Below the pieces are notes generated by a model. The model was not told where the DNA came from. It did no database searches and was given only the letters and a program-made list of their open reading frames with translations. From assembly GCA_009731375.1 (NCBI GenBank), contig BJOX01000030.1, forward strand, positions 50,423-72,885: a DNA stretch of 22,463 bases, in the 5' to 3' direction. This DNA comes from Paulinella micropora. Lineage: Eukaryota > Cercozoa > Imbricatea > Euglyphida. A program made the position numbers and the translations under genes. Every line of letters starts with the position of its first letter. The first letter of the stretch is position 1. Below are positions 8,739-17,800 of this stretch, in pieces.

Positions 8739-8740
<2 letters not shown>

Positions 8741-8789
8741 CTTGAATGCTGTACAGTATGACAGACTCTCTCTCTCTTTCCCTTCGCTG

Positions 8790-9053
8790 TGTTTTGTCTG
8801 TGCTGTAGCAGGGCATATGTTGGCAGAGTTGACAGAGCCCCAGCACAGGCAGCAGTGACCTTCGCCGCCTCCTCGAACACCGGTATCATGTGCGGAGTTT
8901 CCCAAATCCGGGCCGATTCGCTGGAATTTTCAAGATGCTGAACACACGGCGCATATGATGCAGCCGCCGAGCTGTGTGCTGCCCACACTCTGCGCGCGCG
9001 CGAAGCAGGCAAATCCCCGACCGCAACACAGCTGCCCCAAACTAGCATGGCCT

Positions 9054-9055
<2 letters not shown>
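8790..9055 (-). CDS. possible non-ankyrin exon, unrecognised
   Basis: This GC-rich island keeps one minus-strand frame open from the CT tract at 9055 to beyond 8800. It reads (in part) HLENSSESARIWETPHMIPV then FEEAAKVTAACAGALSTLPT. Possible acceptors are GCGCGCAG at about 9000 and GTGTTCAG at about 8938. A donor-like AAG|GTCACT lies at about 8860. Its composition matches the other exons rather than the introns, but it has no ankyrin signature and no family I recognise. It could be a linker exon of the same gene. Confidence 0.33.
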
Positions 9056-9094
<39 letters not shown>

Positions 9095-9233
9095 GTCTCT
9101 CTGTCTCTCTCTCTCTGTCTCTCTGTCTCTCTGTCTCTCTGTCTCTCTCTCTCTCTCTCTCTCGCTTTCTCTCTCTCTCTCTCTCTCGCTAAGACATACA
9201 CACAAACACGCACACTGTATGTTTGTCTCTCAA

Positions 9234-9284
<51 letters not shown>

Positions 9285-9311
9285 ATATATTTATATATAT
9301 ATAATAATACA

Positions 9312-9347
<36 letters not shown>

Positions 9348-9530
9348 TATATATATATATGTATGTATGTATGTATGCATGCATGTAACATGCATGAATG
9401 CATTTATGAACGCATGTATGAATGCATGTATGTATGTTTGTATGAATGTGTGGTTATGTATGTGCGTATGCATTATGTATGTACCCATGTACGTATGTAT
9501 GTATGTTAGTAGATAGGTACGTAGTTATAC
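9056..9530. repeat. (CT)n, (TA)n and (TGTA)n compound tract
   Basis: CT with GTCT interruptions (9056-9190), CT again (9229-9282), TA-rich DNA (9284-9310), then TGTA/TATG to about 9530. Confidence 0.93.
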
Positions 9531-9570
9531 GTATGTAGGCAGCTAGTATATTTGGAAGTTTCTGAACTGT

Positions 9571-9890
9571 TGCCTCACTACTGCCTTCATTGCCCATCTA
9601 TTGCCTCACTACTGCCTTTCTTTCCATCTCTTGCCTCACTACTGCCTTTCTTTCCCATCTATTGCCTCACTACTGCCTTTCTTTCCCATCTATTGCCTCA
9701 CTACTGCCTTTCTTTCCATATATTGCCTCACTACTGCCATTCTTTCCCATTCATTGCCTCACTACTGCCTTGCTTTCCCATCTCTTGCCTCACTAATGCC
9801 TTTCTTTCCCATCTATTGCCTCATTACTGGCTTCATTGCCCATCTATTGCCTCACTACTGCCTTTCTTTCCCATCTATTGCCTATCCATG
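9571..9890. repeat. 31-bp minisatellite, about 10.5 copies
   Basis: TGCCTCACTACTGCC followed by TTTCTTTCCCATCTAT recurs at about 9571, 9602, 9632, 9663, 9694, 9724, 9755, 9786, 9817, 9848 and partly 9879. The spacing is 31 or 30 bp, depending on one C in the CCC run. The unit has no stop in any plus-strand frame, so all three frames stay open. This is a by-product of the repeat and not a gene, and the array lies inside an intron of the minus-strand gene. Confidence 0.93.
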
Positions 9891-10004
9891 CTTGTCTATC
9901 TATCTCAAATTGCACCTCATTTCAACGACCCCTTGATAAGTTCTTTTCAACGCAAACCGTCAGTTCTTTCCGCAGCTTTCCGGAAATGCGCTTGCGCTCC
10001 GGTT

Positions 10005-10092
10005 CACTCTTTCTCTTTCTCTTTCTATTTTACTCTCTCTCTCTCTCTCTCTCTTTCTTTCTCTCTCTCTCTCTCTCTCGCTCGCTCTCTCG

Positions 10093-10123
<31 letters not shown>

Positions 10124-10125
10124 AT
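10005..10125. repeat. (CT)n tract
   Basis: CT-rich tract with CTTT and CGCT interruptions, ending about 30 bp from the donor of the exon at 10158. Confidence 0.92.
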
Positions 10126-10157
10126 GTCCCCCTCTTTCCCCTCTTCCTATTGCTTAC

Positions 10158-10262
10158 TCTGTGTTTGTGTTTATAATTAACGTCGGCGCCGGCCGCCAGC
10201 AGCAACTGTGCCATTGCGATGCTGCCGATTATTGCGCTTCGACCAATAGGTGGATACTCGCC
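10158..10262 (-). CDS. ankyrin-repeat exon (35 residues)
   Basis: 105 nt, phase 0: GEYPPIGRSAIIGSIAMAQL then LLAAGADVNYKHKHR. It aligns without gaps to the exon at 3210-3308 through the conserved N at position 29 (A-x-L-L at 18-21, A-G-A-D-V-N at 24-29), with two extra residues before the donor. The acceptor is GTGTATAG|GGC and the donor AGA|GTAAGC, a strong GT site. Helix 1 is less canonical than in sister exons. Confidence 0.8.
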
Positions 10263-10271
10263 CTATACACA

Positions 10272-10364
10272 GGGGGCCGGGGGGGGGGGGGGGGGGGGGG
10301 CGCCCCCNNNNNNNNNNNNNNNNNNNNNNNNNNNNNNGGGGGGGGGGGGGGGGGGGGGGGGGGG
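10272..10364. repeat. poly-G tracts around a 30-N gap
   Basis: G homopolymers on both sides of N at 10308-10337. They begin just upstream of the acceptor of exon 10158-10262 in minus-strand terms, so that intron's polypyrimidine tract is essentially a C run. Confidence 0.92.
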
Positions 10365-10435
10365 TAGGCGCGCTCGCAACAGGCAGCAGAAACACATATA
10401 ACAAACAAATACACACACAAACGCACAGTCAGTTC

Positions 10436-10524
<89 letters not shown>

Positions 10525-10551
10525 TACTCTCTATCTCTCTCTCTCTCTGTA

Positions 10552-10610
<59 letters not shown>

Positions 10611-10679
10611 ATATATATATATATATGTATACATATATATATATATATATATATAATACATACATACATACATACACAC

Positions 10680-10752
<73 letters not shown>
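10436..10752. repeat. alternating (CT)n and (TA)n tracts
   Basis: CT (to about 10495), TA (10495-10520), CT (10527-10610), TA with TACA (10611-10716) and CT (10717-10752). The last tract ends 15 bp from the donor of the exon at 10768. Confidence 0.93.
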
Positions 10753-10755
<3 letters not shown>

Positions 10756-10767
10756 CCCCCTGTTTAC

Positions 10768-10866
10768 CTTAGCTCGCTGGTTCACGTCGGCGCAGAACCT
10801 GAGGGCAAGATTAGCCGCTTGGATGTGCTTTCTACTTACGGCATAGTCCAGCACCGTCCAGCCACT
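10768..10866 (-). CDS. ankyrin-repeat exon (most 5' seen)
   Basis: 99 nt, phase 0, 33 residues: SGWTVLDYAVSRKHIQAANL then ALRFCADVNQRAK. The G-W-T-V-L-D-Y-A helix 1 and A-D-V-N loop fit an ankyrin repeat. The acceptor is GAGTATAG|AGT, preceded by a C/T-rich stretch in the intron, and the donor is AAG|GTAAAC. No ankyrin exon is seen further upstream, so either the 5' part of the gene is unlike the rest or this lies near its start. Confidence 0.83.
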
Positions 10867-11070
10867 CTATACTCAGCAGACCACACAAGGTGAGGAAGAG
10901 GAGAGAGAGGGGAGCGCGCTTGCAGCAGGAAGCGGGCGCACACAAACACACGGTTGGTCCCCCGGCCCGCTTGGTTGCTGCTCACACTCTGCCGGTGTCG
11001 GCCCACTCAACAGGTACAGTATACACCACATCCCACCACCAACCCGCACAAATTGCCCCCCGGCCATGAT
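10867..11070. other. GC-rich stretch upstream of first ankyrin exon seen
   Basis: C/T-rich on the minus strand next to the acceptor. An open minus frame exists but shows no family signature. It may be intron, 5' leader or an unrecognised exon. Confidence 0.35.
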
Positions 11071-11073
11071 CAA

Positions 11074-12240
11074 GCATGGTTTGTGGCCGCCAGGAGGAGA
11101 TGGCAGCTCATACTTGCAGGGTGCCAAGCCCCAGACTCGTTGCTGGCGATGACATGGGTGTTTCGAAATCCATGCAAATATTGGCGTTGGGGTAGCGTCC
11201 TGAATGTCACATTTCCTCGAGTTGTGGTGAAAAAAAAAACGACTGGTCTGAGGGCATCAGAAGGATTTAGAAGGTGATATGCGGCACACACACAAAGCTA
11301 GCTGGGCTTAGAGCACGCTACAACAGAAAGTGAGTGCAATCTCGGCATCTATCCGTTCACGACAAACGCTTTTACAAATTATTATACATTTATCGGCTGA
11401 GGTCAAACAAAGCAGAATGAGGGTGATATTTGGTCGGCACAAAGCTTGTTGCATGCAACATCTACCAAAATTAAAATGAGACAATGTTTGCCATTTTTCT
11501 GATCATGACAGACGCCTAACATAATCATATCGGAAGTTGTGTGTGAAGCCACCCAAAGGACTATGAATGTGATATTTTGTCAACACAAAGCATACTGGGT
11601 TGGAAATTTGCAAAAAATAGATAAAGCATATTTGGTATTTTTTAATTTAGGACAAACGCCTGACGCAATATAACAAAGAATTACGTTAGGGCATGCGTCC
11701 TGGACGAAAAATGTGAAATTATTCCCAAATGGGATTTCGGCACTTTTCAAGCTTGTTAGCCTTGTGTTGACAAACGCCTTACATTATTATCTTGAAGTTT
11801 GTGGTGTGAAGCCACCGAAAGCACTATGAATGTCGAAATATTTGGTCAACACAAAACTCGCTAGGTTGGAAAATTGCGAAAATTAGTTTTTAAAAAAAAC
11901 GTATTTTGGCATTTTCCTGTTCAGGACAAACGCCTAACGCAATAAATGCTGAATGTCTTGTTTGAAGCCATCCGAAGGAGTTTGAAGGTCATGTTTGGTA
12001 AACACAAAGCTAACATGCTTGAAAGAATGTAAAAATTCCATTTGGGCACATTTTTGCATTTTGTCGATCAGAACGCATGCCCTAACGTATTTCTTTTTAT
12101 TAGTATCACCTTCATTATCCTGGTGGCTTCAAATAAGAAATTACAAGATAATTGTGGTAGGCGTTTGTCCTGAACAACAAAATGCCAAAATAAGACCAAT
12201 CTTAATTTTGTAATGTTTGAACCCAGCTAGCTTTGTGTTG
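11074..12240. repeat. degenerate repeat family with core GACAAACGCCTAACGCAA (array 1)
   Basis: The core recurs in one orientation at about 11361, 11507, 11651, 11769, 11924 and 12068, spaced about 115-160 bp. It recurs inverted at about 11183, 11684 and 12146. Around it are secondary conserved blocks: GGCATTTTCCTGTTCAGG upstream, TGAAGCCACCCGAAGG-like downstream, and TTTGGTCAACACAAAGCT further on. No open frame of substance is present. It looks like an old array, or a non-autonomous element with internal subrepeats. Confidence 0.75.
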
Positions 12241-13140
12241 TCAGGTTCATACTTCTCTTTTTTTTCGAACTCAAACGATTATTCCCGTTTAATGTCGTTG
12301 CACCTTGTTGGACGCGAGTGGCACCGTTACCCTGAAAAATCAGTTTTTGCGCTACTTGACGCTATATGCCACAAAACACTCTTCTAACTTCGCCAGCATG
12401 GTTTTGTGGCAGACATCAGCAAGTTCTATTCTAGGAACAATACTGACAGGCAAATGCCACCGCTGACCAGAAAATCTAGTGCTTGCGCCAACTAGTGCAC
12501 ACTGCTGCACTGAACGCACCAGTGCGCGAGACCCCTTTCACCTGTTGGTGCATATACCAATAACATAGTATATACAAATTTCTACAGTCACATTCTATAC
12601 AAATTTCATGTTTAGATACATATACATGCACTTCAGAAACTTTGTGAAACCCACAAAACCTAACCCACTGGCCAGCCTGGCTTACAAAACATACTATGGC
12701 ATGTTGATATACAATAAATATCGACACAATCTTTTACAGCCGTCTCAGCCGATTGATTCTACCATACCAACTGTTGGGACCGCTGACCAGAAACGCGCAT
12801 TCACATACACATATACCCACAGAAAAATTTAGAAAAGAACTGGGAAAACCAAGACCGTGGGCCGCCTAGGCTAAAACCGATGCGTATAGAAAAATATATA
12901 CAAATACAAATACATGAAGTAAATACATATGCATATATATAATTTACTTTTATTGTTGTAATATTTACCATTTACCTAAATTAGTAACAACAGTAATTAT
13001 TACTGAAAGGTGTTGGAGGTAAGGTGTGGAGGGGTGTGGGGGGAACTGGAAACAAAAATTTAGTACATTTATCCGCATATTACACTCATCCACAAATTCG
13101 CACCCAACCCTACAAATCTGCATCCGCTCATCACTTAATC
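12241..13140. other. non-coding stretch, mostly unrecognised
   Basis: AT-rich sequence with a perfect inverted repeat (12367-12411) and two occurrences of ACCGCTGACCAGAAA (about 12461 and 12779). Short open frames on both strands show no family signature. Confidence 0.5.
12367..12411. repeat. perfect 11-bp inverted repeat
   Basis: TGCCACAAAAC (12367-12377) pairs with GTTTTGTGGCA (12401-12411) across a 23-nt loop. It could form a hairpin or mark the ends of a short element. Confidence 0.8.
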
Positions 13141-14010
13141 ATAGTTTGTGGCAAACAGAATGAGTTGGGGGCTCATTGCAGGGTGGCTAGCCCTTGACTC
13201 GATGGTGATGCTGCTATAGTTTTCTTTTGTATAATACAAATATTTACGTTAGAGAAGTGTCCTGAATGCAGAATTTCCTTTTGATAATTTTTTTTCTCTA
13301 TTCCGGGTATCAAAACGATTTGGGGGCTCGTAACTTGCAGGATGCCTCACAGTCATAATCGATGTTTCTATGCTTTTTTGAGATTTCATTTACATATCTG
13401 CAACATTTTTTTATTTTTATTTAATTACTTTTTATTTATTATATATATATATTATTTTAAAAGCACAAATTTTTACAGTTGCAAATTTTCAGCAGCAGCG
13501 AAAAAGAAAAAGAAAAAAGCCTTGGATTTCGGTCTACTATCTACTCAAAATTTAGGCTCCAAAACTCCTCCCCCCCCCCACACACACCTTTTTTTGAATG
13601 TGGGTTAGTGTTTTTTTTCTCTGTTGCAGGAACCACAATGGGGCTCATACTTCGAGGATGTAAAGCCTCAGACTCATTGTTGATGTTTATATGGTTTTTC
13701 TGGAATTCATGCGAATATTTGCGTTAGGGGAGTGTCGTGAAAATTGGAAAAAAAATCCTCTTGTTTTGGCAGTATTGCCAGCACCTCCCCGCAATATGCA
13801 TACCCCAGCCCCGCAATATGTGGTACATTTTCGCATTTTGGCCTTCAGGATAAACACCTAACGCAAGTATTTTTGAATTTATTGTTTGAGGCTGATGTGT
13901 GGGTCTGATATATCCCCTTTGCGAAAGCTCTTTGAATACTGGAAAGATTTCCTAGCATTTCGTACATTTTGGAACTTTGGCATTGATGACAAAAGCCTTA
14001 CGTAATTTTT
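13141..14010. repeat. core repeat family, array 2, with a roughly 105-bp module
   Basis: A module beginning GGCTCATACTTGCAGG and ending GCGTTAGGGGAGTGTCCTGA recurs at about 13171-13277 and 13642-13741, partly at 13326-13370, and earlier at 11106-11216. Its end is the inverted core of array 1. Forward cores recur at about 13844 and 13984. The copies are strongly diverged from each other. Confidence 0.7.
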
Positions 14011-14106
14011 TGTGAATTTTCCCCCGGTAACCCAAGCATCGCAATCTTTCTTGCCCATAAAACCAACTTTCAGGTGTTGGCGCAGCAAGTACTTATTATT
14101 GTCACT

Positions 14107-14122
14107 ATCATTATCATCATCA

Positions 14123-14166
<44 letters not shown>
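14107..14166. repeat. (ATT)n tract before SINE copy 1
   Basis: ATC/ATT trinucleotides that abut the tRNA-like head. Probably the 3' tail of another SINE copy, or the insertion target. Confidence 0.92.
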
Positions 14167-14252
14167 GACACCGTGATAGCCCAGTGGTCAAGTTCTACCA
14201 TCTGGGCCCTGTCGCCAGTTCGATTCCCGTCGGTGCCACCAGTATTTTCATT
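14167..14252 (+). mobile_element. tRNA-derived SINE, copy 1 (head, then gap)
   Basis: A 75-nt tRNA-like head (14167-14241) with A box TAGCCCAGTGG (14177-14187), B box AGTTCGATTCC (14217-14227) and a terminal CCACCA. The outer ends GACACCG and CGGTGCC pair with one mismatch, like an acceptor stem, but three extra bases before the A box and a poor T stem argue against a functional tRNA. It is identical to copy 3 at 21116. The body is lost in the gap at 14253-14373. Confidence 0.8.
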
Positions 14253-14373
14253 NNNNNNNNNNNNNNNNNNNNNNNNNNNNNNNNNNNNNNNNNNNNNNNN
14301 NNNNNNNNNNNNNNNNNNNNNNNNNNNNNNNNNNNNNNNNNNNNNNNNNNNNNNNNNNNNNNNNNNNNNNNNN
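14253..14373. other. assembly gap (121 N)
   Basis: The gap falls between the SINE head and a (TTA)n tract, so it probably hides the SINE body. Confidence 0.95.
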
Positions 14374-14426
14374 TTATTATTATTATTACTATTACTATTA
14401 TTATTATTATTATTATTATTATTAAA

Positions 14427-14510
<84 letters not shown>

Positions 14511-14511
14511 A
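14374..14511. repeat. (TTA)n tract
   Basis: Trinucleotide tract with a few interruptions (ACT, AAA). It is probably the tail of SINE copy 1 and is directly followed by copy 2. Confidence 0.92.
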
Positions 14512-14513
14512 GT

Positions 14514-14653
14514 GGCAGCGCGATAGCCCAGTGGTTAAGGTCTACCGTCTGGGACCTGTCGCCAGTTCGATTCCCGTCGGTGCCACCATTTTCAAAGGAT
14601 ATTTTCTTTGAAAGTATTGGTCTGTCTGGAAGGCTTGGAGCTGCCTTGCGGGG
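14514..14653 (+). mobile_element. tRNA-derived SINE, copy 2
   Basis: Head 14514-14588 with A box 14524-14534, B box 14564-14574 and terminal CCACCA. The end pair GGCAGCG/CGGTGCC has one mismatch, at a different position from copy 1. The body continues with CATTTTCAAAGGATATTTTC and then CTGTCTGGAAGGCTTGGAGC, and runs into a 585-N gap. It differs from copies 1 and 3 at several sites in the head. Confidence 0.8.
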
Positions 14654-15238
14654 NNNNNNNNNNNNNNNNNNNNNNNNNNNNNNNNNNNNNNNNNNNNNNN
14701 NNNNNNNNNNNNNNNNNNNNNNNNNNNNNNNNNNNNNNNNNNNNNNNNNNNNNNNNNNNNNNNNNNNNNNNNNNNNNNNNNNNNNNNNNNNNNNNNNNNN
14801 NNNNNNNNNNNNNNNNNNNNNNNNNNNNNNNNNNNNNNNNNNNNNNNNNNNNNNNNNNNNNNNNNNNNNNNNNNNNNNNNNNNNNNNNNNNNNNNNNNNN
14901 NNNNNNNNNNNNNNNNNNNNNNNNNNNNNNNNNNNNNNNNNNNNNNNNNNNNNNNNNNNNNNNNNNNNNNNNNNNNNNNNNNNNNNNNNNNNNNNNNNNN
15001 NNNNNNNNNNNNNNNNNNNNNNNNNNNNNNNNNNNNNNNNNNNNNNNNNNNNNNNNNNNNNNNNNNNNNNNNNNNNNNNNNNNNNNNNNNNNNNNNNNNN
15101 NNNNNNNNNNNNNNNNNNNNNNNNNNNNNNNNNNNNNNNNNNNNNNNNNNNNNNNNNNNNNNNNNNNNNNNNNNNNNNNNNNNNNNNNNNNNNNNNNNNN
15201 NNNNNNNNNNNNNNNNNNNNNNNNNNNNNNNNNNNNNN
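14654..15238. other. assembly gap (585 N)
   Basis: The largest gap. It separates the SINE body from the LINE 5' region. Confidence 0.95.
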
Positions 15239-15299
15239 GGGGGGCACCAATACATGGTTGGGTGCCACCGCCACACGGCGGGGTTGGGGTTGTTGGCAG

Positions 15300-16050
15300 C
15301 TTGTTATGAGGGGTACATAATCAGTGCTCCACTGATTTATGAGACGGGACCTCTTACTGAGAGAAGCTCTCTCACCACGCTCACGGCTCTTGGCTCGGGG
15401 TGGCCTCTGGTATCACTCGGGGTGAGTGCGGGGGGTGGGGGGTTATCTGAGGGAGGGGGTTGGGCTCAGTGGGTCACTGGACAGGTTGGTTAACTAAACT
15501 ACTGTCGGTATGAGTGGTTACGAAGGCGAGAGGCCCCACACATTTCCACAAGCCTTGAAATCACTCAACTGCCACAGTAGCGACTGCCTGGACGCGGGGC
15601 TCCTGACTCACCCTCTCTCCCAGAACCTCTCGTGCTCACTTTGCGGATGCCATGGGGATGCTCTGGCGGAGGGTCGGGACGTGTTGGGTGCATGTGACCG
15701 GGCCTGTCACTTAGTGTTCTCGGTAGATGACTCATTTGTAGCTTCTATCGGACGCAGGGTGGCTTGCCACGACACCTCAATTTTGCATAGTACGTCACGT
15801 CTCTTGCCTGGTTACTAGGCTACGGGGGCGGGTAACTGAGGCGGGTTCCTGAGGGCTGGTTACGGAAGCTATGTTTTGTTGTTGGGTTCCTGGCGGCTAT
15901 GTTATTGTTGTTGGGTTCCTGGAGGCGTACATGTTTATGCTTTTTCAGGGTTGAGCTTTAAATAACCCCACTCGGGTCTTCTTTTATCGAGCTCACCACT
16001 CGGTCGATGGAGGCCTGGGGTAGACTTATACGATGTTTTTGATGCTATGT
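15300..16050 (+). repeat. LINE 5' unit 1
   Basis: This unit aligns with 16360-16980. Shared blocks include TGATTTATGAGACGGG (15333 and 16393), GGCTCTTGGCTCGGGGTGGC, GCGAGAGGCCC, ATGCCATGGGG, CTCGGTAGATGACTCA and CTTTAAATAACCCCAC (about 15955 and 16895). Unit 1 also has internal TTGTTGTTGGGTTCCTGG subrepeats at about 15880-15925 that unit 2 lacks. Frames through both units are interrupted, so I read them as untranslated promoter-type monomers. Confidence 0.7.
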
Positions 16051-16199
16051 TCCGTCTCCAGGGATTCGACTGGCATCGCTGCTTTGCCTCACCGCACTGC
16101 CTCACCCACACATCCACGCTGGCACACTGTTTCTCCTCTTGCTCTTGTACCTATGTCGCACACAGCTATGAGCTCACGCCGATGAGTGGTTGTGACGAG

Positions 16200-16306
16200 N
16201 NNNNNNNNNNNNNNNNNNNNNNNNNNNNNNNNNNNNNNNNNNNNNNNNNNNNNNNNNNNNNNNNNNNNNNNNNNNNNNNNNNNNNNNNNNNNNNNNNNNN
16301 NNNNNN
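16200..16306. other. assembly gap (107 N) then (TTTGC)n
   Basis: The gap lies between the two LINE 5' units. Its right edge is a short TTTGC pentanucleotide tract (16307-16328). Confidence 0.95.
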
Positions 16307-16359
16307 TTGCTTTGCTTTGCTTTGCTTTGGGCGAGGCCTAGCTTTCACATGGGCGGGCT

Positions 16360-16985
16360 GAGCCTATGAGGGGCGCACGATAAGCGTTCCATTGATTTAT
16401 GAGACGGGTCCCAATTACTGAGAGTAACTCATGTGACTTGCTCATCATACTCATGGCTCTTGGCTCGGGGTGGCCTCTGGAATCACAAGTGGTGGGCACT
16501 GGGGGAGGGGGTTGTGTTCAGAGGGTCACCGCGAAGGATAGTCAACCAAACTACGGTCTGTCGGAGTTTGTACGAAGGCGAGAGGCCCTACACCTTACCA
16601 CAAGCCTTGAAACGACTAAATGACCAAAGTAACGACGGACCGGAGCGGGGCCTGGCTCACCCTCTCTCTCAGCACTCTTCGTGCTCATCCGCGGATGCCA
16701 TGGGGTTGCTCTGGCGAAGGGTTATGGTGCACGGGTTTGTCACTCTGTGCTCTCGGTAGATGACTCACTTGCAGCGTTTATCGGACGGGGTGGTTTGCCA
16801 CGACACCTACCTCGATGATGCACAGGTTACGGATGCAGGTGAGTATTTGTGTGTATTCCTATACATACGTACACGTATGCTTTTAAAGGGTTGATCTTTA
16901 AATAACCCCACCTGGGTCCTCATTTATCGAGTTTACAACTCGATCAATACGGCGCCGGGGTCCCATACCACTTATGTCAGGTTAG
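16360..16985 (+). repeat. LINE 5' unit 2
   Basis: Diverged tandem copy of 15300-16050. The offset is about 1060 bp at the left end and about 940 bp at the right end because of indels. It directly precedes the coding part of the element. Confidence 0.7.
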
Positions 16986-17009
16986 AGCGCGGCCGCTAGT
17001 GCTGGCCCT

Positions 17010-17800
17010 ATGGGTCAAGGCGGTAATCCTTCAGGTTTAGACGTTCCCCGTGGGTGTGCGCCTGCGGGTGGCGATGGCTACTCGGCCGGGGTGGGGTGGT
17101 CGAGTGCTCGCGTACCTGAAGGGCAACCTGAATCACGTAGAGCCAGCAATCCTGCTGCATCTCGATCACCCTCCCCAACCTCGGAAGAGAAGTCACGTCC
17201 GGAAAGGTCTGGTCACGGCGTGTGGCAAGCGGTACCGCCACCGAGGAGGTGGCGGAGGAAGGTACGAAATGAGCTGAATAAGAGATGTTGCATAGTATGG
17301 GGGCTATTGCATGTCTCTCAGACAGTGGTTATGCCGCGAGAGCTCCGAATTCTCGGTCTCGGGGAAGTCGAGGTGGAATTGCGGGCAGAGGTAGCGGGCG
17401 GCATTTGCGGATTAAATGTGCGTCTTGTGAGGAGGCGGAGAAGATGGTGCGGCTGCTGCGGGAGCGTAAGTTCTTCACAGGAAAGGTTCACGTTGCGACG
17501 GGTAGGACTTTCCGGGAAAGAGAGAAGCAGCGGGCTGCACGGGGGGGTGCCCAGTATGTAGAGATGCAGAGGGAGCTTCGCAAGCAGGGATTTGGCTACT
17601 GGGTGCTCGACGTGGAAGTCGACGAGCCCCAGGGCGAAGCCTCAAGCGGTGAATCTCCCTTGGCGGAGTGGGGCGGGATGCGGGAGCTGGAGGAGCTGGG
17701 GCGGAGGGTGCAGGATGGGCCATGGAGGGTGGCGGAGGGCTCCGGGCGGGCTCAACCGAAGCGCAGGCATCGGCACCAGCTTCGTTCTTCCCAATTTGTG
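17010..17800 (+). pseudogene. LINE ORF1-like region, frameshifted
   Basis: Starting at ATG 17010, about 70 residues are low-complexity, rich in S, P, R and G. RRKVRNELNKRCCIVWGLLH follows, then PRELRILGLGEVEVELRAEV. From about 17395 the sensible frame changes: RHLRIKCASCEEAEKMVRLL, a TFREREKQRAAR stretch, then ELRKQGFGYWVLDVEVDE. The order of an RRM-like strand-helix unit, a basic REREK helix and a final strand is as in ORF1 proteins of L1-type LINEs in plants and algae, which bind element RNA. The family assignment is inferred from pattern. The later frame runs on into the endonuclease without a stop. Confidence 0.55.

Larger units (their letters stand above)
1176..10866 (-). other. multi-exon ankyrin-repeat gene (span of exons seen)
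   Basis: Nine well-supported exons on the minus strand each encode one ankyrin repeat of 33-35 residues, with AG acceptors and GT or GC donors after a K, E, Q or R codon. All but the frameshifted pair keep phase 0 at both ends. Ankyrin repeats are generic protein-interaction modules, so the partner and cellular role cannot be read from sequence. Neither the first nor the last exon can be identified, so the gene may extend beyond 10866 or below 1176. Exon-sized islands are GC-rich, while introns (0.2-2 kb) are mostly microsatellite. Frameshifts in at least three exons leave open either base-call errors in homopolymers or partial pseudogenisation. The link between exons is inferred from strand, phase and family, and no transcript is available. 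Confidence 0.7.

Noticed and set aside
9552-10367. 271-codon plus-strand frame
   Set aside because: Made of the 31-bp minisatellite, (CT)n, poly-G and N.
12476-12832. Overlapping short frames on both strands
   Set aside because: No family signature, codon bias or repeat structure supports either strand; the region looks like plain AT-rich non-coding DNA.
14167-14241. Functional tRNA gene
   Set aside because: The A and B boxes are good, but there are three surplus bases before the A box, a mismatched T stem, no clear anticodon stem, and other copies in tandem with (TTA)n.
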